64,000 nt of DNA from Scilla litardierei (taxonomy: Eukaryota > Streptophyta > Magnoliopsida > Asparagales > Asparagaceae): assembly GCA_030789695.1 (NCBI GenBank), contig CM061139.1, positions 5,905,878 through 5,969,877 on the forward strand. The letters run 5' to 3'. Below the pieces are notes generated by a model. That model was not told where the DNA came from. It was given only the letters and a program-made list of their open reading frames with translations, and did not search any database. Position numbers and translations under genes: made by a program. Positions 54,569 through 64,000 of the stretch are shown here, piece by piece (within the stretch, counting starts at the first letter, position 1; each line of letters opens with the position of its first letter).

Positions 54569-57512
54569 TGTAACGACCGATCTTTACCGATGATATTATC
54601 GGTATTTCTCTAGTATAATTTTTCGCCCGTATCCGTATTAGGCGTATCCGTCCCTGTGCACGTGCCAACTTCTTCATGATTAATTGTTCCTATTATTTTT
54701 GTGACACTTAGTAGTTTATTATTATTGTCATTATTAATAATATTATTATTATTCCTATCATTTTTGTGACACTTAGTTATACATTATTGTTCTTATTATT
54801 ATTTTTATTACTATTATTATTTTTGTATCTCCTATGTAATATCTCCAACTTACAAAAATTTGAATTCGAATTTCAAATCTCTTTTTAAACTCAAATGAAA
54901 TATTTTCCTTGTTAAACCCCATTAAACCAAATTGATTGCTATTAATCCCCTTGTTTTTAATTTAAAAAATCATTATTAGTGATTTAAATCCTATAGTTAA
55001 TAATTCAACCCTTCCTAATTGGACCCTAGATGCTTGGCCGAATCCCACACTCACACACACCATCTGTACACATACACACACTTTTATTTTTTTTTTAAAC
55101 CTAGGCTTGAGATATACATATAAATATTATAACACAAGCTTTTATAAAAACCTAAAGGCTAGTTCTTGTAATATCATTTCAAAGACCCCTTCACGTGTTG
55201 TGAATCCTCTCACATTTTTTTTATATAAACCCTATGAGACCCTACACCTAAGCTATTAAATAAAGAATAGAAACCGAGCTTTATTATTCCCCAAAGCCCT
55301 CAGCCTACTTTCTATATACAAATATAAAACCCTAGATTACTAGGGCAGCCGCCCCCTGTATTCACCCTCTCCACGCAACCAAGCAAACCCGCGGCCTCCC
55401 TCCATCGCACGGGCTCCTTCAGGCCGAGCTCCTCCCTCCCCATTCACGCAAGCCCCGTCGGCCTCTTCTTCTTCTCCCCTCCTTCTTCTCCTTCTATCAA
55501 CCCGCAACAAGCCAGCCTCCCTTCCATCCTCGCACGTCGGCCGCTCTGAGCGACACCTACAGCCGCGGCAACCACGCTCAGGCCTTCAACTCCTTCTTCT
55601 TCCTCGCAAACAGCCCCTGCCCCTCTTCGCAACACCCACAACACCCCCCCAGGCCGAGCTCCTCTTTTCTCCCCACGGCTTCCCAACACACCGCAGATCC
55701 TCCACCCTCTTTCCTCCATCTGCGCCAGCCTCCAAGCTCCCTAGGCCGAGATTTAAACCCCCTCACGGCTGCTCCATCTCCACGCATCTGCAGCAGGCCG
55801 TATCCAAGCTCCAACAGCCACGCAACCACTCAACAGGCCGCAACGAGTCTCCACAGCCACAGAGCACTCACGCACACGCCGTGTGCACGTTGACAGCCCC
55901 GGATCTGACGAGAACGCTCCACCCGACGCTCGACGCTCGCTGTTTTGGAGTTTCACACGTCCCCACGGCCCGTTGACGTCATCCGACCCCTCGCTACACT
56001 TCAGGTCAGTAGATCTACCCCTATAACTCATAACCCCCACCGTAAAGTAGAGAAACCTAATAAAACCAGTTGATTAGACGTCGTAGGGGCTTTTTGAAAT
56101 CTGACCTGAACTGAAAAACGCAATTTCTGATTTTATACTCTGCCAAAACAGCGAACCAAACCCTCCACGGCGTAGTACTCATCGAGACGGTTCCAACGAC
56201 ACCAAGAACGTCGAAAACAGGCGAGTATTCGATTTTATATGAATTTTTGAAGTTTCGAAACTTTTGCGTCACTTTTAGTTATAGATGTGTAACTTGAAAA
56301 CTAGCTGTGAAATGGCGCATGAAAACGATGCCAAGATAATCTGGACGAAATTTGGGATCCAACGGTATATCATACGATATATCCCCATTTTAAACATTAA
56401 GAGAAAAAAATCATTTCTGTAGCAAGATGAACAAAAAGACATACTCGTCATTATTTAAAATTACGGTAACGATCGTTCGACCCGTTTCCGCTTTGTAGAA
56501 CTGTCACCATAAAACTTTAATATTGTTAACAGTAAAATTCAATGAGTCCTGACATGTTTAACAATATGGACATCATGAAATCGTGCGCCTCGAAGGCGGT
56601 ATCGTGATATCGTGATGTCGTGTGAGTCGACTAGGCCGGCTCGTGTTCCGGCAAAACTTTTGGGTGGGGTTAGGGTTGAGCAGCCACTAGGCGTATGAAA
56701 GTTACTCTCCTCAATAGCACCACCCGCACGTGGTGGGTTAGCGTCAATCACGGTAAGCCCCCGTGAGAGGAACGACCTTCTCATCATGACCTACAGGCGT
56801 GAACCCTAGATTAGAATGCTAACACTTGACATGAAAAACTTGAAACGCTAACTTGGTCATCTTGAAATGGAAATGCTATTGAACTCAGAGTAATCTTAAC
56901 CTTAATCTTGCAACCGTCTAGAACTGCATGCTAGGACTGTTCGTTTCCGTTTCTATGAATTGTTAAATGTTAAATTGCTGCAGTCACTTTTCTTTAATTA
57001 TTAATGCTTCTTAAATTCATATATCTGTCATATATATTGCTTTGGGATGCTAACTTTTCTTGCAGACCCCTAGCTGGCATAGATTTATATTTGTGGATGT
57101 ATGTCAGGTTCAGAGCTTGAGTACCAGGAGGATCAGTACGAGACGCCAGAGTTGGAGAGTCAGGAGTTCGCGCCTGACGCAGTGCCTCTCCCAACAAAGG
57201 ACTAGTGGACCCCCGACACTTTACCGCTTTCCTAGTTTCCTTTTTCAGACGTTGTAGTTGCTTTCGCGTACGTTCTTTTCTTGTTGCTACTTTTAGCCCA
57301 GCTGTGGCTTGTTAAACTCTGTGTACGAACTTTATCTCTGGATGTGGGTTTACTTTTTTGGTTGTGTTTCTGATTGTTCTGAATGGCAGTTGTAAGGATC
57401 TCATCTGTGTTTTTATCACAGATGCTTATTGAACTCGAGCTTCACCGCTCCAGTTCAAGCGGACCGCGTAACGCTCTCGCTTCCGGTGTCTTTTGGGAAG
57501 CGGGGCGTTACA
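54569..57512 (+). repeat. Tekay-like element 5' LTR
   Basis: It starts TGTAACGACCGATC and ends GGGAAGCGGGGCGTTACA, 2944 bp. TATATAAA is at 55222-55229, with a TTATTATT-rich stretch upstream and a GC-rich transcribed part (55340-56000) downstream. It has no palindrome cassette, unlike the related LTR at 48104. I found no standard primer site after its end (57513 onward). Confidence 0.8.
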
Positions 57513-57643
57513 CGTTTTGTTGGTGGCCCATGCAGGTCCTTTGCAACTGCGAAATTCAGAATAATGCAAACACTTTCTTAAGCCGAACATCCGGAGTAAT
57601 CATATACACGGGATTAACTCGGGCTTTCTTTCTCTTTTGCAGG

Positions 57644-58789
57644 ATGTCCGGAAGACGCATCACCCGACACGGAGCCGGAACTGGGACCGGAGCCCCTGGA
57701 GGCGGAGACGACGACATCCGCCAGATGCTGGGAGTTATGAGAGATATGCTAGAGGTTCAGCATCATCTAGTCCAGCAGGGACGCCAGGCTGCGCCAGCTG
57801 CGCCAGCCGCACCAGTTGCACCAGCTCCGGGAGCCAAGCAGTTCCAAGAGATGCGTCCGAAGAGCTTTTCCGGACGAGAGGGCCCACTAGCGGCCGAAGA
57901 GTGGCGTTAGAGCACTGAGGACGATTTGGGCCTTACCTGAATCCATAAAGATGAATGGGTGGACCTTGCCAGGAAGCAATTGACAGATAATGCCCGCAGC
58001 TGGTGGACTGCGGAAGAGACCAGGCTGACCAAGCCGATTTCATGGGATACCTTCTGTAAGAGATTTGACACCCAGTATTTTCCTAAGTCTGTGAAGCGAA
58101 TGATGGAGAGTCGTTTCATCAACCTGGAGCAGGGTACTATGACTGTTGACGAGTACGAGGCGGAGTTCACTATGCTAAGTCGATATGCTCCTGCATGGTG
58201 AAGGAACCTGAGGACTGTGCACATCGTTTCCTACAGGGCTTGGACCTGGACATCCAGAGTGTGCTGTCCGGGAATACTTTTTCTACTCATGAGGATGTCC
58301 TGGTGGCTGTGAAGAATCAGGAGCATGTCGCCAATCTGAAGAAGGCACGTCAGGCGGGCAAGCGCCTGATGGAGATGCTGAGGAGTGCACCTAGGCCCGG
58401 TGTACGTCCAGTCCAGACCACCCAGTTCAAGAGGCCAGCTGCACCTGTTTTCAACCGAGTTGAGCTTACTTGCCATTTCTATGGCAAGCTTGGCCATGTG
58501 AAGAAGGACTGCAGAAGGATGCTGAATCAGTGTTTAGTTTGTGGATCTTCTACCCATGTTGCGAGGGACTGCCCCAAAGGCACTCGACCTATGCCTGCTG
58601 GAGCATCTGGACCTGTTCAGCGGACAGCGCCTACACCTGGACCTGCTCAGAGACCAGTGCCTGCACCTGGACAGCGTGGACCACCTCTGGTACCACAGAA
58701 GCAAGCCTTTTAGCAAGCCAACCCCCCGGTGCGTCGAGCTTACACTATGACAGCCGTTGAGGCTGAGGCCGTTGACGACATGATTGCAG
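57644..58789 (+). pseudogene. Tekay-type gag
   Basis: ATG 57644 (MSGRRITRHG) preceded by TTTTGCAGG. An Ala/Pro-rich stretch is followed by the Gag core (WWTAEETRLTKPISWDTFCKRF, split by stops upstream at 57908 and about 57940), a one-base frameshift near 58197, then RFLQGL and two CCHC-type knuckles: CHFYGKLGHVKKDC (58470; second Cys replaced by Tyr) and the intact CLVCGSSTHVARDC (58537). A TAG at 58711 and the intron donor at 58790 follow. Gag packages the RNA. Confidence 0.85.
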
Positions 58790-58874
58790 GTAACCCCTAA
58801 ACTAGTCTTTCCTTTTATATATTTATGTTTGCTTAGTTAATTCTTTTTTTGATATAGTTGCATGATTCCCTTAG
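58790..58874 (+). other. Intron-like sequence 1 (GT-AG, 85 bp)
   Basis: The donor CAG|GTAACC and acceptor TTCCCTTAG|GTG enclose an AT-rich, T-rich stretch with two in-frame stops. The frame before (codons ending at 58788, plus one base) and after (from 58877) come into register if these bases are removed, at the conserved junction between the Gag tail and the protease. An insertion or random decay would rarely restore frame and conserved residues. Confidence 0.7.
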
Positions 58875-60660
58875 GTGTTATCCTAGTTTCTTCCCACCCA
58901 GCCATGACTCTGTTCGACTCTGGAGCTTCCATGTGCATCATGTCACGGAAGTTCGTAGTCAAACACTCGATACCCACCTACACACTTCCCAAGTGCTGGA
59001 ACATCACGACTGGGAATGGTGTAGTGAAGGTTGCCCTTGGTTGTCGACCTTGCCCATTGGTGGTTAGTGGACACAAATTGTATGCAGATTTCATCGTCCA
59101 CGACCTACCCAATTTCGATGCGATTCTCGGCATTGACTGGTTGGGAGCCTTCTATGCCACGATCAACTGTCACCAGAAGAAAGTGGTGTTTGAAATTCCT
59201 GGCCACCCAGTGTTTGAGTTCGTCGGCGGAGGACGTTCGCTTGGACCTGTCAAGTTCCGAGCCCAGCCGTACAGATTGACTGTCGCATCCATAATAGCAG
59301 AGCATGAGAAGCCAGCTGTAGTTTGAGACTTCGAGGATGTCTTCCCTGAGGACATTTCCGGTCTGCCGCCTGATCGAGCATTGGAGTTCGACATTGATCT
59401 GATGCCAGGAGCTCAACCGATTTCTAAGGCGACGTACTGTATGGCTCCTGCTGAGCTAGAGGAGCTGAGGAAGCAGTTGAATGAGTTGTTACAGAAAGGT
59501 TTTATTCATCCCAGCGTGTCTCCCTGGGGTGCGCCCGTCTTGCTGGTGAAGAAGAAAGACGGATCGAGGAGGATGTGTATCGACTATCGAGAGCTGAATC
59601 AGATCACGGTGAAGAACAAGTACCCGCTGCCCCGTATTGATGATATCTTCGATCAGCTTGGTGGATCGAAGGTGTTCTCGAAGTTGGATCTTCGGAGCTG
59701 ATACCATCAAGTCAGAGTCAAGAAGGATGATGTGCCCAAGACAGCTTTCCGGACCAAGTACGGGCACTATGAGTTCGTTGTCATGACATTCGGTATGACC
59801 AGCGCTCCTGCAGTGTTCATGAATCTCATGAACCACATCTTTTACGACTTCCTCGACAAGTTCGTGGTGATATTTATAGATGACATCTTGGTGTAATCGA
59901 GGAGCGAAGAAGAGCATGCAGAGCACTTGAGATTGGTATTGGAGACACTCCGCCATCATCAACTATATGCCCAGTATAGCAAATGAGAATTCTGGCTGGA
60001 CAAAGTTGCATTTCTTGGACATGTAGTATCAGGAGCCGGCATCTCAGTGGATCCGGAGAAGGTCAGAGCGGTCAGTGAATGGCATACACCGCGATCGGCT
60101 TCGGATATCAGGAGTTTCCTCGGATTGGCTGGCTACTACCGCAGATTTATTAAGGACTTCTCGAGGATAGCTGAGCCGATGACGAGATTGACGCGGAAGG
60201 ATGTCAAATTCAGTTGGTCAGAATCTTGCGAGCAAGATTTTTCTACTTTGAAGGAGAGACTGACGACTGCACCAGTCTTGGCTATTCCGGACAGAAGCGA
60301 AGGCTTTGAGATTTTCTACGATGCATCAGGGAAGGGACTTGGTTGTGATCTGCACTAGCACAACCATGTAGTCGCTTATGCTTCGTGACAGCTGAAATTC
60401 CATGAGAAGAATTATCCGACCCATGATTTAGAACTCGCCGCTGTCATATTCGCACTGAAGATTTGGCGTCATTTCTTACTGAGTGAGAAAGTGAAGATAT
60501 TCACTGATCACAAAAGTTTGAAGTACATATTTACTCAGAAGGATCTGAATATGAGACAGCGCAGATGGTTGGAGTTGATGGCGGACTACGACATCGATCT
60601 TCAGTATCACCCAGGGAAGGTGAATGTCGTACCGGACGCTTTGAGCCGACTGCCAGAGGT
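58875..60660 (+). pseudogene. Tekay-type protease, reverse transcriptase, RNase H
   Basis: Protease FDSGAS with catalytic Asp at 58916. [21 protein letters not shown] near 59545, [15 protein letters not shown], and the catalytic FIDD at 59873-59884 followed by ILV and a stop. RNase H: DASGKGLG near 60320, an LELAAVIFALKIWRH motif near 60430, and TDHKSL near 60503. Stops occur at about 59324, 59699, 59894, 59985, 60356 and 60387, several at CGA/CAG/GGA-type codons. The polyprotein is dead. Confidence 0.9.
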
Positions 60661-61300
60661 GATGATTCTCACAGCTCAGTGGAGATTACAGCAGGATCTA
60701 CGGGAGATGGATGTTGAAGCTGTTCTTCCGGGAGTCACTTCGACGTTGATGAACATGCAGATTCAGTCGACGATTGTTGATCGGATCAAGAGTGCTCAAG
60801 CTAGTGATGCTAAGTTGATGAAAATCAGAGAGCAAGTCGAAGCCGGACTCTGGACAGACTTTCTGATTCACGAGGATGGATCTTTGAGGTATGGCAGTAG
60901 GATCTGCGTGCCTGCAGGAGATATCAGAGAGGAGTTGATGAATGAGGCTCACAGTTCGCCTTATTCCATTCATCCTGGAGGTACGAAGATGTACAAGGAT
61001 CTTCGTCAGAATTTTTGGAGGCATGGTATGAAGAGAAGTGTGGCACGGAGTGTTGCCAAATGCCTGGTGTGCCAGTAGGTGAAGGCTGAACATCATCACA
61101 CCGCCGGACTACTACAGCCCCTGCCTATCCTGGAGTGGAAATGGCAGCACATCACGATGGATTTCGTGACTGGCTTACCTCGGAGCACCAAACAGAATGA
61201 CACGATCTGGGTCATCGTCGATCGACTGACCAAGTCTACGCACTTCATACCATTCCGAGTAGGACAATCCACGGAGATACTGGCAAGGAAATATATGGAG
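60661..61300 (+). pseudogene. Tekay-type integrase, 5' exon-like part
   Basis: HHCC zinc region with HPGGTKMYKDLRQNFWRHGM and CLVCQ (60960-61075), a TAG, then the core with MDFVTGLPRS (catalytic Asp, near 61160) and DRLTKSTHFIPF. It stops being in frame with the rest of the integrase at 61300, the donor of the second intron-like gap. Confidence 0.88.
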
Positions 61301-61367
61301 GTAATGATCTGACTCATCCTTTTGTATTTCTTTCTAGTACGAGTTGTGACGTGAAAATGTTGTGTAG
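61301..61367 (+). other. Intron-like sequence 2 (GT-AG, 67 bp)
   Basis: Donor GAG|GTAATG, acceptor TTGTGTAG|GAA. The upstream frame ends on a complete codon at 61300 and the downstream frame starts at 61368 (phase 0). Removal gives a continuous integrase at a place where family members have no gap. T-rich centre. At 67 bp it would be short but within the range of small plant introns. Confidence 0.7.
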
Positions 61368-62209
61368 GAAATCGTGTGCTTGCATGGAGTCCCAGTGAGC
61401 TTCGTATCTGATCGTGATACGAGGTTCACGTCTCAGTTCTGGAAGAGTCTGCAGACCAATCTTGGTACCAGTCTAAAGTTCAGTACTGCGTATCACCCGC
61501 AGACGGATGGCCAGTCAGAGCGGACCATTCAGATTCTAGAGGACATGCTGAGAGCTTGCATGCTAGATTTCAAGGGTTCGTGGGAGGATCATCTACACCT
61601 GGTGGAGTTCTCCTACAACAATAGTTATCAGGCGAGCATTGGCATGGCGCCATTCGTTGCTCTCTACGGGAGGAAGTGCCGTTCGCCATTGAGCTAGGAC
61701 GTCATTGGAGATAGAGAGTTATTGGGACCGGAGTTGATTGTCGAAGCTGTGGATGTTGTTCGAGATATCAGGGACAAGCTTCGGATTGCTCAGTACCGTT
61801 ATAAGCATTGGGATGATGCTAAACGGTGACCTCTGGAGTTTCAGCCAGGAGACCATGTGTTTCTGAAGATTTCCCCGAATCGCGGAGTGATTCGCTTTGG
61901 GAAATGTGGCAAGCTCAGCCCGAGATACATCGGACCCTTCGATGTTCTGGAGAGAGTTGGCGAGGTGGCCTACCGCTTAGCCTTGCCACCATCTTTGGAA
62001 GGTGTTCACGATGTCTTCCATGTGTCTCAGCTTCGTCGGTACATCAGCGATCCATCTCAAGCTGTTGACTACTCGGAGATCACCGTTCGTCCAGATCTGA
62101 CGTATGACCAGCAGCCAGTGCAGATTCTTGACGGGTGTCAGAAGTCACTCCGAAACAAGACTGTCGACCTTGTTAGGGTGATGTGGCGACACGGCTTGTA
62201 ATTTTAGCC
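61368..62209 (+). pseudogene. Tekay-type integrase C-terminal part and truncated chromodomain
   Basis: [15 protein letters not shown] (second catalytic Asp, near 61410), [16 protein letters not shown] (catalytic Glu, near 61520), stops at about 61695 and 61827, the GPY/F-like KLSPRYIGPFDVLERVG (61912), then the start of the chromodomain (ILDGCQKSLRNK, near 62130). The last bases give a stop at 62199, and Copia element IV begins at 62210. Chromodomains steer integration to marked chromatin. Confidence 0.87.
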
Positions 62210-63512
62210 TGTAAGGATCAATACACTAGAGGGGGGGTGAATAGTGTATATTAAAAAATTGTTGCAAATAAGATGTTAGTAATATTTGCAAAGATGGCAC
62301 AGAAATAAAAAGACAAGTGCTGAAAATTAAACCAATCGCAAACACAGAGATTTATCCTTGTTCGGATCCTTGTGATCCTACTCCAGTCCTCTACCCCGTA
62401 GAGATTTTCAATCCACTATAATCACTTGCCCCGCAAGCATGAACTTACAAAAATGGCGACACTCCCCGTGTCCCAAACTTTGTACAATCTCTAAACAGAG
62501 ATTCCAACCTGTTAAATAAGAAATAGAAAACCACCTATAGCCTTGTTATAAATTTCAGAGAATGAATTCAAGGATGGTGTTTAGAAGATGAACTTCAAGA
62601 TGTAAAAGATATGTAATGAAGCGCAACACTTGAAGTTCTCTGGTTCATAAAAGAAGAGAGAGATCTATTGATATCTTCTTGCAATTATGAACACAAACAA
62701 CTTTCCAAAAGTGATGTTGAAAATCCAAGTTCTTCCGTTCTTAAATGAAGAGAGAAATCTAATGATTTCTTCTTACAAATAAGAAAAGAACAACTAATGG
62801 CAGAATTACTTAAGAAAATCAAAGACTTGCTTTCAACAAAATCAGAATTAAGAAGAGGAAAGTGTGTGGAAAATGAGAGGGGGTACCCCTCCTTTTATAG
62901 GTTTTAGAAACGGTTGTGAACGGCTCTAAAAGAGACGTTGCACAACGTTCAGAAACTGAGAGGAACGTTGGAGAACGGTCAGAAACTGTTCTGGAAAGTT
63001 TCAGTCCCAAAAGCATTTTGGCATGCTACGAAAATTCGTAGCCTGCCAATTTTGAAACGGTCACAAACGGTCACAAAATTTTGGTGACGTGGAATAGACA
63101 ACGGATAGATCCTTGTCTGAAAGTATCAAGTCAAAATATAACTGTTTTGGTAGGCTAGGAAAAATCCTAGTAGGCTAATACTTAAAAATACGAATTTTGA
63201 CTTAGGATCGAAATGAGTTAGGAGATGATGTAGATTTGAGCTTTAGGGATATATGATAAGATATAACCAAGGCCCTGAAGCTATCTAAAAAGTAAAAATT
63301 ACATTATTCCGTAGATACGTGTTTCACACGTAATTTGAGTAGCAAGGTTGTTTTTGCAAAATCTCTTTGTACATTGATCATATGCAAGATGTGAATGAAT
63401 TTGCGTTGAAGCTGCACATCTGCATAGATAAAGTTAGTAACATGAAATATATTGATTTGTCACATCAAAACCTTATGGAAGAGAGGATGGAAATTCCAAG
63501 TTCCAACATTCT
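62210..63512 (-). repeat. Copia element IV 3' LTR (minus strand)
   Basis: On minus it starts TGTTGGAACTTGG (63512) after a polypurine tract (AAAAAGGGGGAGAA, plus 63513-63526) and ends CCTTACA (62210). TATA on minus is CTATAAAAG (plus 62892-62900). The CTATTCACCCCCCC tract lies near its end. About 1.3 kb. The rest of the element extends past 64000. Left flank is TAGCC. Confidence 0.82.
62905..63171. promoter_or_regulatory. Inverted repeats in the U3 of Copia element IV
   Basis: GCTACGAA-AA-TTCGTAGC at 63025-63042 and GCTAGGA-AAAA-TCCTAG near 63153-63170 are short hairpin-like palindromes. AACGGTCA/AACGTT strings recur between 62910 and 63085. All are upstream (minus sense) of the TATA box. 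Confidence 0.6.
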
Positions 63513-64000
63513 CCCCCTTTTTGATGATGACAAATAATGAAGTACAAAAAGTGAATAATGAAGTATCAAATGTGAGTTAACAAGTGTTAATAAGTATAAT
63601 ATGTATTAACATGAACAAGTGTGATGTTGATATGTTATAAAGAGTTAAATGAAATATTACTCCCCCTGAGTATATGAATATAAACTCCCCCTGAATATAT
63701 GCAGATTTCTCCCCCTTTGTCATACACAAAAAGTGGAACAGAGAAATTGGCAGGCTACGATTTTTCGTAGCAGGCCAAATTAGAAAACGAAGGAAATTAA
63801 AAAATGAACAGAAACAGGTTATGTAGGGAGCATATAAGGAACAAAATTAACGAACACGTAAAGAAACGAACACCAAATCAGAGAGATGAAATACACAAAA
63901 GAACTATCATATATTAAGCATAACAGCGATGATAACCCAACATAAGTAAACCTAGTACATCAGATGCAGCTGAAAACAAAACACCCACTAAAAAACAACA
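63513..64000 (-). other. Copia element IV 3' internal region (partial)
   Basis: Non-coding, cut by the window end. It holds four purine-rich tracts on minus (at plus about 63513-63526, 63660, 63686 and 63709) and the hairpin GCTACGA-TTTT-TCGTAGC at 63754-63771, the same length and arms as the one in its LTR. Confidence 0.65.

Larger units (their letters stand above)
54569..62209 (+). mobile_element. Tekay-like chromovirus (Ty3/gypsy), interrupted
   Basis: 5' LTR 54569-57512, gag from 57644, then protease, RT, RNase H, integrase, and the beginning of a chromodomain where Copia element IV cuts in at 62210. The 3' LTR is not in the window. Order PR-RT-RH-IN is that of Ty3/gypsy; the C-terminal chromodomain and Gag with MSGRR start fit the Tekay/Del clade. 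Left flank TCCTC. Many C-to-T type stops show age. Two intron-like gaps interrupt pol. Confidence 0.88.

Noticed and set aside
55444..56040. Minus-strand ORFs of 80-95 residues in the GC-rich part of the Tekay LTR
   Set aside because: Gly/Arg/Ala-biased composition inside an LTR, no recognised domain.
57600..57643. Leader intron ending at TTTTGCAG before Tekay gag
   Set aside because: The acceptor-like string is good, but I found no matching donor or frame test in the non-coding leader.

Overview
The window is repeat-dense plant nuclear DNA. Everything I can identify belongs to LTR retrotransposons of the Ty1/copia and Ty3/gypsy superfamilies, nested inside one another. I see no host gene, tRNA or rRNA gene, or CRISPR. 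Very long LTRs (1.3-3 kb), SIRE-like Copia, Athila-like and Tekay-like (chromovirus) coding remnants and nested insertions with 5-bp target duplications point to a flowering plant with a large genome. I cannot narrow the species.

Layout. (1) An old Copia (element I) is seen only as RNase H pieces at 1-118 and 21107-21325 and a partial 3' LTR at 21687-22277. It was split by element II (119-21101, TSD AAAAG), a 21-kb SIRE-like Copia that has gag but no pol. Element II was itself split in gag by GagPro-A (2407-11694, minus strand, TSD GATGC), an Athila-like element with gag and protease but no reverse transcriptase or integrase. (2) 22278-28622 holds a string of partial elements or solo LTRs of at least three families on the minus strand. 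(3) Element III starts at 28623. It is a SIRE-like Copia with gag, pol and an extra downstream ORF (aORF, about 45913-47595). Its gag is split by GagPro-B (31850-41146, plus strand, TSD GTACT/GTATT), a young relative of GagPro-A. (4) From 48104 the 3' part of element III is invaded serially: a gypsy LTR on minus (48104-50565), GagPro-C on minus (50569-54568, cut), a Tekay-like chromovirus on plus (54569-62209, cut in its chromodomain), and Copia element IV on minus (62210 to beyond the window end).

The most interesting signal is regulatory. Most LTR families here carry their own array of short palindromic sites just upstream of the LTR TATA box, and in several the same kind of site recurs inside the element at a second, internal promoter that precedes an extra 3' ORF. 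In element III, in its internal promoter and in an unrelated gypsy LTR the sites form cassettes AGTCGGT / ACCGACT / AGTCGGT / ACCGACT whose start-to-start spacing is 23-19-23 bp in every full cassette I measured (11 cassettes), although the spacer sequences differ. In the GagPro family the core CCGATCGG is mostly repeated at 20 bp, with the last site 22-23 bp from TATA in three LTR and two internal promoters. This looks like a family-specific protein-binding code. I propose, as inference, a retrotransposon-borne self-activation or anti-silencing system.

Other points: the Tekay-like element has two intron-like GT-AG interruptions (58790-58874 and 61301-61367) whose removal puts its reading frames back in register. 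The GagPro family has a conserved proline-rich third ORF, a hairpin with a compensatory base pair, and several polypurine-tract-like sequences. All counts and spacings were made by eye.
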